From: an uncultured Pirellulaceae bacterium
Lineage (GTDB): Bacteria > Planctomycetota > Planctomycetia > Pirellulales > Pirellulaceae
Assembly: GCA_905480545.1 (NCBI GenBank)
Contig: CAJQQR010000178.1
Span: 1 to 43,922, forward strand
Direction of reading: 5' to 3'
Length of the DNA stretch: 43,922 bases
This document shows, one piece after another, positions 32,600-42,024 of the stretch. Made by a program: the position numbers and the translations under genes. The notes under the pieces are model-generated. The model did not search any database. It was not told the DNA's origin and saw only the letters and a program-made list of their open reading frames with translations. Positions within the stretch are counted from its first letter, which is position 1; every line of letters starts with the position of its first letter.

Positions 32600-32967
32600 T
32601 GATTTTGGTGGGTTTGAGGTAAATCAAAGTCAATGGAAATAGCGAGAATCCTAAATCAATCGTTGCGATTAACGATCGAGGCACAGGTCCGCGAGTATAT
32701 TTGATTTCCCTGAATCGTCGCCATACTGGTTTTCACCAAATCGCCACCGCATTTGCTAGCAAAGATTATATTCTTTTTCCGACAGTGTTAGCCAAGCTTG
32801 TCAGGGACGCAAGCAAAACTTGCATTGTCGGATTGTTGGCGAGCGAAGCCTTGTAAAAAGTTGAACGAAGCCCTGTAAAAAGTTAAATGAAGCCCTGTGA
32901 AAAGCTAAACGAAGCTTCCTACCGAAAATCCCCAACAGAAGTACCCTCAAAGCCAGAGGGAACCTTG
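32600..32967. other. Intergenic region with 22-bp repeats downstream of purM
   Basis: The 368 bases contain a tandem repeat (32844-32917) just past the purM stop and probably the promoter of the glycosidase-like gene near 32650. No gene is seen. Confidence 0.6.
32844..32917. repeat. Imperfect 22-bp tandem repeat, 3.4 copies
   Basis: Units at 32844-32865, 32866-32887 and 32888-32909, plus a partial copy at 32910-32917, follow the pattern CGAAGCCCTGTAAAAAGTTA plus AA, with one to four differences per unit. They lie 51 bp past the purM stop. Confidence 0.93.
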
Positions 32968-33996
32968 TTACGTTATTGCTTCGCATGTCCCAATTTCGAA
33001 GCAATCAAAATCGAATTCATGCACTAACTTCATTGCTTCCACAACGATTTCCGGCCGAACCACCAAGACCAGGCCAATTCCCATATTGAAGACGCGGTGC
33101 ATTTCATCCTGATCGACCTCGCCAAGCTGCTGTAGCCAAGAAAACGCTGGCGGCACCAACCAGCTATTTTCTCGGACGTTGATCGAGATTCCATTCGGTA
33201 GGATCCGAGTCACGTTTTCGACAAGCCCCCCACCGGTAACATGAGCGATCCCACTGAGGGAATTATTTAGATCTTCATTATTTCGAAAACCTTGAACCAG
33301 TTTCGCATAAAGATGTGTCGGTCGAAGCAAAACGTCGCCAAGTGTTTCGCCCAATGCCTCGATTTCCTGATCGGTTTTCAAGTTGGCCAATTCAAAAACG
33401 ATCTGACGAATCAAGCTGTAGCCATTTGAATGAAAACCACTTGATGAAACACCAAGCAAAACGTCATCCGGACGAATCCTTGAGCCATCGAGAATTTCAG
33501 ATTTTTCAACGACGCCGACACAAAATCCAGCCACGTCATAATCACCTTTTTGATAAATGTCGGGCATGATCGCAGTTTCACCGCCGATCAAAGCACAACC
33601 TGACTGTTCGCAACCACTACTGATTCCGGTCACAACCTGTTCAAGCAGATCTGGATCGTCTTTCCCCATTGCCACGTAGTCAAGAAAAAACAAAGGTTTG
33701 GCACCACAGCAAATGACGTCGTTGACACACATGGCAACCAAATCAATTCCGATGGTATCGTGCTTGCCGACCAGTCCGGCGACCTTCAGCTTTGTTCCGA
33801 CGCCATCGGTACCGGAAACCAAAACGGGATCGACGTATTTCTTTTCTTCTGAATTCAGTTGAAACAGACCAGCAAATCCGCCACTGTTTGGAATCACGCC
33901 AGAAGAAAATGTCTTTTGCATTAACGACGGTAAGCGTGCCATCGACTTTTCGTAAGTTTCAAGATCCACACCTGCGGATTTGTAGGATGCCTTCAT
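32968..33996 (-). CDS. purM: Phosphoribosylformylglycinamidine cyclo-ligase (AIR synthetase)
   Basis: This purine pathway enzyme closes FGAM to aminoimidazole ribonucleotide using ATP; it is cytoplasmic. The 342 residues match the family's 340-350. Motifs are YKSAGVDLETYEKSM at the N-terminus, SGTDGVGTKLKVA, GIDLVAMCVNDVICCGAKPL, GGETAIMPDIYQKGDYDVAG, GVSSSGFHSNGYSLIRQIV, and AHVTGGGLVENVTRILP. ATG 33996 starts exactly at the conserved N-terminus; the frame is open upstream to 34074 but those codons match nothing in the family. No other pur gene is adjacent. It is divergent from glgX. Confidence 0.96.
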   Translation of the reverse strand: MKASYKSAGVDLETYEKSMARLPSLMQKTFSSGVIPNSGGFAGLFQLNSEEKKYVDPVLVSGTDGVGTKLKVAGLVGKHDTIGIDLVAMCVNDVICCGAKPLFFLDYVAMGKDDPDLLEQVVTGISSGCEQSGCALIGGETAIMPDIYQKGDYDVAGFCVGVVEKSEILDGSRIRPDDVLLGVSSSGFHSNGYSLIRQIVFELANLKTDQEIEALGETLGDVLLRPTHLYAKLVQGFRNNEDLNNSLSGIAHVTGGGLVENVTRILPNGISINVRENSWLVPPAFSWLQQLGEVDQDEMHRVFNMGIGLVLVVRPEIVVEAMKLVHEFDFDCFEIGTCEAIT

Positions 33997-34350
33997 ATTT
34001 GCTGCAAACGATAAAAATGGGCTTAAGAAAAAATCGCCGAGGATTAGACGAACTTTAATTTTATCGCAATGCAAGCTGAAAATAAGTGGATTAATACGAC
34101 TTATCTTCGTTTAAGCCATTTCGCTCACGCTTCCACCTAATTCCTCAAAATCATTACGCTCCAATTAGTTTGCCTACCGCGCCATACCTAAATCCGTTTA
34201 CCAGAACGACTCTCTTCGCTAAGTGTCTTAAAGAAACGTCCACTCGGAAAAATGTCATCGATTCGGGTAAACTTGGACGACTAAGGCGATACGCGGGGTA
34301 TTTTTCAGTTTCATATTCCCAGTTTGTCGCACCAAGGACCTCTTCAACTC
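33997..34350. other. Divergent control region between purM and glgX
   Basis: About 354 bases with no gene; it must contain both promoters. I could not identify convincing -35/-10 pairs or a PurR-like operator. Confidence 0.5.
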
Positions 34351-36429
34351 ATGCTGATGAAACAGAAGCACCAAGTTATGCAGTTTACTCATGTATTGCC
34401 GTATGGCGCCTTGCTTCACGATAACGGAGTTCAGTTCATCGTCTTCAGTCGCAACGCGACCAAGATGAAAGTCCTCCTGTATGACGATGTCAATGATACT
34501 GAGCCGAGTGACACGATTACGTTTGATCGCCAACGAGATCGTTGGGGCGATATCTGGAGCATATTCGTGCCTGGTTTACGTCATGGACAACTTTATCACT
34601 TCCAAGCCGATGGTCCGTTCGACCCAGACAAGGGAATGCGATTTGACGGAACGGCGCGGTTGATTGATCCGTATTCCAAAGCTCTCGCGGGGACGTTTCA
34701 GAAATCAGAAGACGGCATTTTACGGCCGCCCAAAAGTGTCGTCGTCGATGACTTCTACGAGTGGGAGGGTGACCGTCACCTGAATATTCCGCTGGCCGAT
34801 ACTGTCATCTACGAGATGCACGTTCGCGGTTTCTCAAAAGATGATTCAGCAAACGTAGACAAAGCCGGTACCTATCTGGGTGTCATTGAAAAGATTCCGT
34901 ATCTCAAGTCGCTGGGTGTGACTGCAGTTGAGCTCATGCCGGTGCATGAATTTCCGATGCGGAATTTTGATGGAACGACGGACGGAAATCAAAACTACTG
35001 GGGTTACGATCCACTAGCGTTCTTTTCGCCGCATCGAGGATTTGCCCACGATGAAAAACCGGGGGCACAAGTCAACGAGTTCAAACAAATGGTTTTGGAA
35101 CTGCACAAAGCGGGGATCGAAGTCATTCTGGACGTCGTCTTCAATCATACTTGCGAAGGCAACGAACGCGGCCCAACCTTGAGCTTCAAGGGTTTAGAGA
35201 ATTCGGTCTACTATATGCTCGAGTCGGGCGGTAAGTATTACAAAAACTACTCAGGCTGCGGCAACACGATCAACGGAAATCACCCCATCACTCGTGAGAT
35301 GATTTTCCATTGCCTGCGTAGCTGGGTTCACAATTATCATGTCGATGGATTCCGTTTTGACTTGGCATCGATTTTAAGTCGCGATAGAAACGGTGATTTG
35401 GTCCCGAACCCTCCGCTCATTGAAGCCATCGGTGAAGACCCGCTTTTGGCGGATACGAAAATTATTGCAGAAGCATGGGACGCGGCGGGTGCTTACCAGG
35501 TCGGCACGTTTGGAGATTTGCGTTGGGCGGAATGGAACGGTCGATATCGTGACGACGTTCGACGTTTCTGGCGAGGTGACCAAAACCATCTGGGCGCCTT
35601 TGCCACGCGACTCGCAGGTTCAAGTGATCTGTACCAGGCACGTATGCCGTACAGCTCGATTAACTTTATCACATCGCACGACGGTTTCTCGCTGCATGAT
35701 TTGGTTTCATACAACGAAAAACACAATTATGACAACGGAGAGAACAACAGAGACGGCGACAACAATAACTTCAGCGACAACCATGGAATCGAAGGCCCAA
35801 CCAATAATGGGGCCGTCAACGAAGTCCGACGCCGACAAATCAAAAACATGTTCACGACATTGTTACTCAGCCAAGGCGTTCCAATGATTGTCGCCGGCGA
35901 CGAATTCGGAAGAACTCAAGGTGGAAACAACAACGCCTATTGCCAAGACAATGAAATTTCTTGGTTGAACTGGGAGCTTCTCGAGGCCAATGAAGGACTC
36001 AATCGATTTTGCCGCGAATTAATTCAATTTCGCAAAAACGAGCCAACCGTTCGACGAAGGCAGTTTTTGACGGGCGAAATCAGCGAGGAATCTGGTCTTC
36101 CAGACGTTAGCTGGTATTCTGCGTTTGGAACCGCGGTCGATTGGAACGGAAGCGATTCGGCACTGGTCTGTTTGTTAGCCGCGAATTCTGTCCGCAAGTT
36201 TCAGAAACTGGCGGATGCGCGCGACGTACTGATCTTGTTCAATGCAAATTCTGACTCACATGAATTCTTGGTCCCGCCCGCAGCAAAATTATTGAAGTGG
36301 GGTCTGTTTATTGATACCGCAGCAGAATCCCCAAATGACATCTTCCCAGAACCACAGCCGTTTGATTTTACGACTTCGGGGAAACAAACGCTGCTTGCGA
36401 AGTCGACAAAAGTCTTCGTATCAATGTAA
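34351..36429 (+). CDS. glgX: Glycogen debranching enzyme (GH13 isoamylase type)
   Basis: This enzyme hydrolyses alpha-1,6 branches of glycogen or limit dextrins; it is cytoplasmic. It has 692 residues from ATG 34351. An N-terminal CBM48-like domain (LPYGALLHDNGVQFIVFSRN) precedes the GH13 barrel. Conserved regions are AVELMPVHEFPM, DVVFNHTCEGNERGPT (region I), VDGFRFDLASIL with nucleophile Asp near residue 337 (II), KIIAEAWDAAGAYQVG with acid/base Glu near 374 (III), and FITSHDGFSLHDLVSYNEKH (IV). The start is uncertain: AGGA (34335-34338) lies 12 nt before ATG 34351; ATG 34357, ATG 34378 and TTG 34324 are alternatives. No other glycogen gene is adjacent. It is convergent with the Cys-pair protein gene. 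Confidence 0.94.
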   Translation: MLMKQKHQVMQFTHVLPYGALLHDNGVQFIVFSRNATKMKVLLYDDVNDTEPSDTITFDRQRDRWGDIWSIFVPGLRHGQLYHFQADGPFDPDKGMRFDGTARLIDPYSKALAGTFQKSEDGILRPPKSVVVDDFYEWEGDRHLNIPLADTVIYEMHVRGFSKDDSANVDKAGTYLGVIEKIPYLKSLGVTAVELMPVHEFPMRNFDGTTDGNQNYWGYDPLAFFSPHRGFAHDEKPGAQVNEFKQMVLELHKAGIEVILDVVFNHTCEGNERGPTLSFKGLENSVYYMLESGGKYYKNYSGCGNTINGNHPITREMIFHCLRSWVHNYHVDGFRFDLASILSRDRNGDLVPNPPLIEAIGEDPLLADTKIIAEAWDAAGAYQVGTFGDLRWAEWNGRYRDDVRRFWRGDQNHLGAFATRLAGSSDLYQARMPYSSINFITSHDGFSLHDLVSYNEKHNYDNGENNRDGDNNNFSDNHGIEGPTNNGAVNEVRRRQIKNMFTTLLLSQGVPMIVAGDEFGRTQGGNNNAYCQDNEISWLNWELLEANEGLNRFCRELIQFRKNEPTVRRRQFLTGEISEESGLPDVSWYSAFGTAVDWNGSDSALVCLLAANSVRKFQKLADARDVLILFNANSDSHEFLVPPAAKLLKWGLFIDTAAESPNDIFPEPQPFDFTTSGKQTLLAKSTKVFVSM

Positions 36430-36464
36430 GAATGGTTAGATGCAAGCGGTTCAGGACCCGTTGG

Positions 36465-36498
36465 GCGGCATTTTTGCCAGTGCAGAATGCCGCTGTTT
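36465..36498. terminator. Hairpin between glgX and the convergent gene
   Basis: GCGGCATT (36465-36472) / AATGCCGC (36486-36493) is a perfect 8-bp stem with a 13-nt loop, followed by TGTTT. The T-run is weak, so it is a possible terminator only. Confidence 0.45.
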
Positions 36499-36537
36499 AA
36501 CAACGTGATGGCAGTAGGCCTGCCCAACCAATCCGGT

Positions 36538-37167
36538 TTAGAACAATACCGGTACGGGTCCTGACGGACTGCAAAGTTCCGGCGGCATGCCGAAATAGGT
36601 TTCAAGAAAGTCACCCATTTGATCGCGGGTTTTCTTCGAAAGTTTTTCCCCAATCCGAGCAACGGCGGTCCCAGAAAGAACGTACGGCAATTGCCCCAAG
36701 ACAATCTGATTGCCCAGAAACAACCCGCAAATCTGATAGTTGCGGCAGTCTTGACGCGGAGTTCCGTCGAGCAAACAACTTTCGATCCAGCGTTCAACGT
36801 TGGGCTGCGGTGCGACGACTTCGCTTGATGGGTCTTCTTCATCTCCTTCGAGGGAATTTGGAGCGTTCGCGATTGACGGCATCAGTGACGCACGGTGACT
36901 CCAATCGACTTTCTTTTCAAACTCGTTTTTGACCGTAAGACTAGATTCCTCAGACATTTCTCCATTCATTTCCATCAAGCAATTCAGGCAAACAGCCATT
37001 TCTACGATTGCCTCAGCGCGTACGAATATCTTCTCAATCACGTAGGGCGAATGGTCGTCGTGATAAAATTCACGATTGCAAATCAAACACTTTTGAAATG
37101 GCCCATCAAACTCGACCGATTGAAAAATCGGCGGAATTTCGGCTTGCCACTGAAAATCAAAACTCAT
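36538..37167 (-). CDS. Protein with paired Cys motifs, function unknown
   Basis: This 209-residue soluble protein has ATG at 37167. The motifs CLICNREF (CxxC, about 27-30) and AVCLNCLMEM (CxxC, about 59-62) are spaced as in a small zinc-binding domain. A second CxnC-type pair appears later (ESCLLDGTPRQDCRNYQICG). The middle part is acidic and probably flexible (SLEGDEEDPSSEVVAPQPN). The C-terminal third is helical (GEKLSKKTRDQMGDFLETYF). There is no signal peptide. I recall similar uncharacterised proteins in planctomycetes and Bacteroidetes but cannot name a family. A competing frame at 36201-36842 runs into glgX and lacks protein character, so this frame is chosen. Confidence 0.82.
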   Translation of the reverse strand: MSFDFQWQAEIPPIFQSVEFDGPFQKCLICNREFYHDDHSPYVIEKIFVRAEAIVEMAVCLNCLMEMNGEMSEESSLTVKNEFEKKVDWSHRASLMPSIANAPNSLEGDEEDPSSEVVAPQPNVERWIESCLLDGTPRQDCRNYQICGLFLGNQIVLGQLPYVLSGTAVARIGEKLSKKTRDQMGDFLETYFGMPPELCSPSGPVPVLF

Positions 37168-37497
37168 GAATGGTGACCAAATTCGAAATAAAGAGATCTA
37201 TCTTATCAACAGCAAAGAAGATTGGCGAACCGTCAAGCGAATTGTTAATTCGCAATAATTCAGGAAGCGCCTATTGATGGACGGCACTCTCTCAAGACCC
37301 CAGCTTGTCCGAGCATCCACGCTGAAAATGGATTGCTAGAGAATTTTGCAATGCAAAAGGCAAATGTTTATATTGGATATCGTGGGTGATGCGAGCCAAT
37401 TTTCATTTCCTCTCTTCCCGAACGCGTTCCCCACAAACGGCTTTTCGCAAATCCTTGTCCTCCGTACTCGCTTTTCTATCCAACCAAGGAACATTCA
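37168..37497. other. Divergent control region before the LRR lipoprotein gene
   Basis: The 330 bases hold a candidate promoter at 37345-37373 for the plus-strand gene and no believable coding sequence. Confidence 0.55.
37345..37373 (+). promoter_or_regulatory. Candidate promoter of the LRR lipoprotein gene
   Basis: TTGCAA (37345-37350, 4 of 6), a 17-bp spacer and TATATT (37368-37373, 5 of 6). The leader would be about 118 nt. Confidence 0.4.
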
Positions 37498-38619
37498 ATG
37501 ACGTCTTCTCACCCTCATTCTCGTCGACAATTTTTTGTTTTTCCATGTCTTTTGCTTGCTGCTGTCGTTTTTATCGGCTGTGGCGAAGTCCAAAAAATGG
37601 CCGAAAGCGTGTCTGAAAAAGTCAAATCGGACTTCAAAAAAGCGAAGGAAGAGCTGAAAGAAGCCACCGGCGAAGTCGAAACACTAAGCACCGATCCGAA
37701 TCAAAATATGAACAGTCCACAACTTGGGGATACCGCGTCGGAATCGGCAAAAGCGGCAAACAAAAAGCCGAAATCGGCAGCGGAGATGCTTGCCACATTC
37801 CATTCTACGGAGTCAGGTCGAGTTGGTGATGCAATGATCCTGATGCTCGCCAGCAACCCTGAAGCGGCAAGCCAAATCACGGAACTCAAACTATCAGGGG
37901 ATAACCCGTCAATCAAATCTTTGGAAGCATTATCCAAATTTCCGAATCTAGAGCGTTTGACTGCTGCTCGGATGAAGTGCTTACCGGGAAACATGAGTTT
38001 CATTGGAGCGCTAAAAAAACTGAAATATTTAGACATTGAGTTCAACGATTTAAACGACTCAGATTTTGCAGAGATCGATAGCCTAACAAATCTCGAAGAG
38101 ATCAATTTCGGAGACACAAAAATCACGGACGCAGGTTTCAAACATTTTTCCAGATTGTCAAAGTTAAAAATCATGCGACTCAAAAAAGTGCCAAATCTGA
38201 ATGGCTCCGGATTTTCATTTGTCCCTACGTCGAATCTGAAAGAAATCTATGCGGAGACTTCGGCGATTGGACAACGTGCATTCAAGATTCTTGGCGGCGT
38301 AAAGTCGATCGAGGTTTTGCATTTGGACCGTTCTGCTGTTTCAATTGATGCGATGAAGGATCTATCGCGTTGTACTGGTCTAAAGAAACTTTCCTTGCAA
38401 AAAAACAGCTTGAACGATGAAGGGACAAAACACATTGGAAAACTTAAGCAGTTGGAAGAACTTAGCCTGAAGGGAAACTCAAATGTGACCAGCAGATCCT
38501 TCACCGAACTTTCGAAAATCAAAAGTCTGAGACACTTGAACGTGATGGATACAAAATGTCTCTCAAAACACGAAGCTGAATTTCTCAAAAGAGTCCCCGG
38601 GTGCAAGATCCTTTTCTGA
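37498..38619 (+). CDS. Leucine-rich-repeat lipoprotein
   Basis: This 373-residue protein starts at ATG 37498, with AAGGA 7 nt upstream. The signal peptide ends in a lipobox (AAVVFIGC, Cys at about residue 28). A Lys/Glu helix follows (VSEKVKSDFKKAKEELKEAT), similar in style to the small lipoprotein at 25401. From about 125 to the end there are about eight to nine leucine-rich repeats of 23-25 residues (for example LKKLKYLDIEFNDLNDSDFA, LTNLEEINFGDTKITDAGFK, CTGLKKLSLQKNSLNDEGTK, LKQLEELSLKGNSNVTSRSF), of the ribonuclease-inhibitor/GALA-like pattern common in planctomycetes. It is lipid-anchored and probably binds another protein; the partner is unknown. Confidence 0.88.
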   Translation: MTSSHPHSRRQFFVFPCLLLAAVVFIGCGEVQKMAESVSEKVKSDFKKAKEELKEATGEVETLSTDPNQNMNSPQLGDTASESAKAANKKPKSAAEMLATFHSTESGRVGDAMILMLASNPEAASQITELKLSGDNPSIKSLEALSKFPNLERLTAARMKCLPGNMSFIGALKKLKYLDIEFNDLNDSDFAEIDSLTNLEEINFGDTKITDAGFKHFSRLSKLKIMRLKKVPNLNGSGFSFVPTSNLKEIYAETSAIGQRAFKILGGVKSIEVLHLDRSAVSIDAMKDLSRCTGLKKLSLQKNSLNDEGTKHIGKLKQLEELSLKGNSNVTSRSFTELSKIKSLRHLNVMDTKCLSKHEAEFLKRVPGCKILF

Positions 38620-38760
38620 AACAGTTGGCAGACGATTTCAATTGTCCTAAATTGGTGGACCGATAGTACTTCTGAACAATTCCGGTTAAAGAAATTTTCA
38701 GGGGAAAAAGGACCATTCATTGAATTGGATTTTAAAACTTGTAACCATTGAGGCAGTTTT

Positions 38761-39744
38761 TTGAAGGCATTAGTTACCGGCGGCGGCGGTTTCCTGGGGC
38801 AATACATTGTCGAACAGTTGGTTGCGCGCGGTGACCAAGTCAGATCGCTTTCTCGAAAGATTTATCCGGCATTGGACGCATTGGGTGTCGAGCAAACCGC
38901 AGGTGACATACAAGATGGAGACATCGTCGATTCAGCTTGCACTAACATCGATGTCGTATTCCACACTGCCGCCATCGCTGGGATCTGGGGCGATCCAAAA
39001 ACGTTTTTTGGCATCAACTTGCACGGCACGCAGAATATCATTTCTGCCTGCAGAAAACACAACGTGCAAAAACTGGTTTTCAGTAGCAGCCCGAGTGTGA
39101 TTTTTGACGCAACCGATCAAAATGGATTAGACGAATCCGCACCATATCCAGATAAGTGGCTATGCAGTTACCCTGAATCAAAGGCTGCTGCTGAAAAGTT
39201 GGTACTCGACGCGAATGACAATGAACATCTATTGACCTGTGCGTTGAGGCCCCATTTGATCTGGGGGCCTCGCGATCAGCACTTGATCCCGCGCCTTATC
39301 GATCGAGCTCAATCGGGCAAGCTGCGGATCGTTGGCGACGGTCAAAACTTGGTCGATAACGTGTACGTCGAAAATGCCGCGGCGGCCCACCTTCAAGCGG
39401 CGAATGCCCTCTCTCCAAACGCCGCAATCTGCGGCGAAGCTTACTTTATCAGCCAGGGCCAACCCGTGAAGTGCTGGCAATGGATCAACGAAATCCTCGT
39501 TGATGCGGGCCTTGCACCGGTCAAAAAGAAACTCTCCTTTTCAGCAGCTTGGACCATTGGTTCGATAATGGAATGGGGTTACCGCCTGATGGGCTGGCAA
39601 GACGAACCCCGCATGACGCGATTCCTGGCCGCACAACTCGCGAAGAACCACTATTACGAAATCGAAAAAGCAAAACGCGATTTCGGTTATGCTCCCACCA
39701 TCAGCCATGAAGAAGGAATGAAACGGCTGAAAGAATCGTTATGA
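38761..39744 (+). CDS. NAD(P)-dependent sugar-epimerase/3beta-HSD-type reductase (OleD-like)
   Basis: This 327-residue extended short-chain dehydrogenase starts at TTG 38761, with GAGG (38750-38753) 7 nt upstream and no ATG nearby. Residues 1-15 hold the NAD-binding GGGGFLGQY loop. AGDIQDGDIV provides the acidic loop, and VVFHTAAIAGIWGDP follows. The catalytic pair is in CSYPESKAAAEKLVL (YxxxK, near 140-144). ALRPHLIWGPRDQHLIPRLI and GDGQNLVDNVYVENAAAAHL complete the family pattern of 3beta-hydroxysteroid-dehydrogenase/OleD proteins. OleD reduces 2-alkyl-3-oxoacids in long-chain olefin synthesis, but OleA, OleB and OleC are not in the window, so the substrate is open. Confidence 0.9.
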   Translation: MKALVTGGGGFLGQYIVEQLVARGDQVRSLSRKIYPALDALGVEQTAGDIQDGDIVDSACTNIDVVFHTAAIAGIWGDPKTFFGINLHGTQNIISACRKHNVQKLVFSSSPSVIFDATDQNGLDESAPYPDKWLCSYPESKAAAEKLVLDANDNEHLLTCALRPHLIWGPRDQHLIPRLIDRAQSGKLRIVGDGQNLVDNVYVENAAAAHLQAANALSPNAAICGEAYFISQGQPVKCWQWINEILVDAGLAPVKKKLSFSAAWTIGSIMEWGYRLMGWQDEPRMTRFLAAQLAKNHYYEIEKAKRDFGYAPTISHEEGMKRLKESL

Positions 39745-39822
39745 TTTCCAAATTTGAAACTTTGGATTCCAAGACGATTCTCTGGCTCAAAACAGCTTAT
39801 TCAAATCGGAAGTTACTTTTGG

Positions 39823-41613
39823 TTACCAGTTAAATTCAAATCCGAGCGTTGCACCATGGATCAACAAACCGTCCTTAACCGATGTCGTGCCGTAGGTCGA
39901 TGTGAGGCTGCCGGGAATGTTGTCATCAACACCGTATACCGCTGAGTTATACCAAAGCTCATAACCCCCTCGGATGTAACCGCGAGGCAGAACTTGCCAG
40001 CGAACAAAACCGCCGAATTCTGCCATGAAGTTGAAGTTCACGTCGGAGTCCGTATTGTTGATGATGTCGGTACCGTTGGAGATTAGTTGCGTCTCGCGAT
40101 CCAATGCAGTCGCCATCAAACCAAGCTTCCCTTTAACGCCCGTCGAAAGTCGACCGCCGATGTCATAAAACAACTCTCCGCCAACTTGAGGACCAAAGAT
40201 GTGATTTTCGAGGTCGATCGCAAGTAAGCCTTGCTGACCGTCAGCACGTGAACTAAAGAAATCAAGCTCTTCCTCGTAGTGCGTGTAGCGAATGCCTACA
40301 AAGACATTCAACACATCCCAGCCCCATGTCACCTTGTTCAATTCTAAGGTGTGGTAGTTGCCGTGGTGGTACTGCTGCTGAAAAGTGGCGTCGTTGAAAG
40401 GTGCAAGAGCAGAGACTCCCAATCCGCTTCCTGCGACAGGAGCGAAATTCAGACCACCTCCAGCAGACGTGGCTCGAGCAACGTCATTCCATTCCTGAAT
40501 ACCGGCATACGAAATTGAAAGCCCTTCGGCTCCAAATATGCGTTGTCCCGTAATTCGAATGCCAAGATCGTAGTCAAATGGATCAACGCCGAACGCATTA
40601 CTAAGTCTGGCCGAATTTGAGTCGGCCTTCATGAACAATGCTTCTCCCTTCAAGACTAATGATGGGCTTTGTGGCACATTGGGTACATTCGCCGTGACAG
40701 GCGTTTCAATAAAACCAAGGTCCTGTGTGATGATTACATCCTGTACAACTGGAGTGACAGTTCCATTCGCGGGATTGGTAAAATCCTGAACGACATTCTG
40801 CGGAACCAGATTTTGAACAGTTGTCGTTGTAGAATCCTGCGGGATTCGTGACTTCGATGCCCGGGTGAACGGGTTGATTACCTTCTTATTCTTTCCACTC
40901 GTCGATGCAGTTTGGTTTTGATTGTCAAGTGGAACCGTTACGCCCTTGGATGCAGGCGTAACAACTGTCGGTTGAACCTGTACATCAGGAGTCAAGTTTT
41001 GCGATGGGGTTGATCCGGATTCAGAAGGTCGAACAGAACGTGAGCTTTTCTGTTCAATACTGCCCTGTCCCGTACCGCTATTTCTCGTAATGCCTGTTTG
41101 CCCTGTTGGGGATTTCGCGGGCTCTATCGGCGTGGATGGAATCGGTCGAAGAAAATCGCTTTTCTTTATCTTGGGAGCAATGTCGCTGGGAGAAGCGATT
41201 GGCTCTTGGACAACAACTGTCGGAGGCGTAACATCGCCAAAATCAGGCCCCAGAAAAGTGGCCAAACCGGGGCCATTCGGCGATGTCTTCACGTCCGCTT
41301 TTTGAATGCGATCGATCGGTACATCGATGGAAGGAATCATTGATGTTGGAGTCGTCGAGGCTAATGGAGGCACAACAACCTTCGGTTTCCCGCTTTGCAT
41401 CGCAATGATTGGCACCGGAAGAATTGGTTCACTGGACGGTTTCTCTGGTTCTTTCAGCCTAAGGACCGGAAGCACGGTGGCCTTCGGCAGATCCAATTCT
41501 GATCCGTCGAGCTTAACGATGGGCACTTGGCCAAACACCGCAGAGCTTCCAACCGAGATCAGGGCGAAGAAAGTAAGACTAACTAGCGATTTTTTTGAAA
41601 TTCGACGCGTCAT
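39823..41613 (-). CDS. BBP7-like outer-membrane beta-barrel protein
   Basis: This protein of about 596 residues starts at ATG 41613 with a signal peptide (RRISKKSLVSLTFFALISVG, then SSAVFGQ). ATG 41673 would add 20 residues before it and cannot be excluded. A long Pro/Thr/Ser-rich, probably disordered segment follows to about residue 300. The C-terminal part (about 305-596) is a beta-barrel of the planctomycete BBP7 type: LVLKGEALFMKADSNSARLS, FDYDLGIRITGQRIFGAEGL, YHTLELNKVTWGWDVLNVFV, YTHYEEELDFFSSRADGQQG, FGPQVGGELFYDIGGRLSTG, ending HGATLGFEFNW with a terminal aromatic residue. Its role is structural or porin-like by inference. It is convergent with the OleD-like gene. Confidence 0.88.
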   Translation of the reverse strand: MTRRISKKSLVSLTFFALISVGSSAVFGQVPIVKLDGSELDLPKATVLPVLRLKEPEKPSSEPILPVPIIAMQSGKPKVVVPPLASTTPTSMIPSIDVPIDRIQKADVKTSPNGPGLATFLGPDFGDVTPPTVVVQEPIASPSDIAPKIKKSDFLRPIPSTPIEPAKSPTGQTGITRNSGTGQGSIEQKSSRSVRPSESGSTPSQNLTPDVQVQPTVVTPASKGVTVPLDNQNQTASTSGKNKKVINPFTRASKSRIPQDSTTTTVQNLVPQNVVQDFTNPANGTVTPVVQDVIITQDLGFIETPVTANVPNVPQSPSLVLKGEALFMKADSNSARLSNAFGVDPFDYDLGIRITGQRIFGAEGLSISYAGIQEWNDVARATSAGGGLNFAPVAGSGLGVSALAPFNDATFQQQYHHGNYHTLELNKVTWGWDVLNVFVGIRYTHYEEELDFFSSRADGQQGLLAIDLENHIFGPQVGGELFYDIGGRLSTGVKGKLGLMATALDRETQLISNGTDIINNTDSDVNFNFMAEFGGFVRWQVLPRGYIRGGYELWYNSAVYGVDDNIPGSLTSTYGTTSVKDGLLIHGATLGFEFNW

Positions 41614-41861
41614 CTTTTGCACAAAACTAGCTGAATATGATCGGGCAACATCCCACTCTCCAAGTTTCGGCATTTCGATTTTCCCAGATGAACCGAAAGT
41701 TACGATTTAAACGGTTTGTTCAAATTTGACGATAAATACTATCAAAAGGGTCTTAACTTGGGGTCAGCTGGAAAAAACAGCCAATCTTCCAAGCACCGAT
41801 TTTTTTGGGTACGAGTGAAATTAGGACAGATAGATATATAGATAGATATGCTTCACCGATT

Positions 41862-41881
41862 TTTACCGTCAAAACGGTAAA
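41862..41881. promoter_or_regulatory. Small hairpin in the divergent region
   Basis: TTTACCGT (41862-41869) pairs with ACGGTAAA (41874-41881) around CAAA. It could be an operator-like palindrome; no T-run is present. Confidence 0.3.
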
Positions 41882-42024
41882 CTTAGCGTCGATCGATATC
41901 GATATTGCGTTAGGATAGAGTGTCCATATGCTACGTTCTGAAAACCACAGAACGATGGCTCCATTCTGCTTGCAGCAGGGCTTGGTTCTCGCAAGCTTTT
42001 GATTACGACGACCGGGTAACCTTT

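Noticed and set aside
32844..32917. A CRISPR array
   Set aside because: The units abut directly with no spacers and differ from each other, and no cas gene is present.
36201..36842. A 213-codon minus-strand frame at the glgX end
   Set aside because: It overlaps glgX and the Cys-pair gene, has an unlikely amino-acid mix, and the 36538-37167 frame is clearly the coding one.
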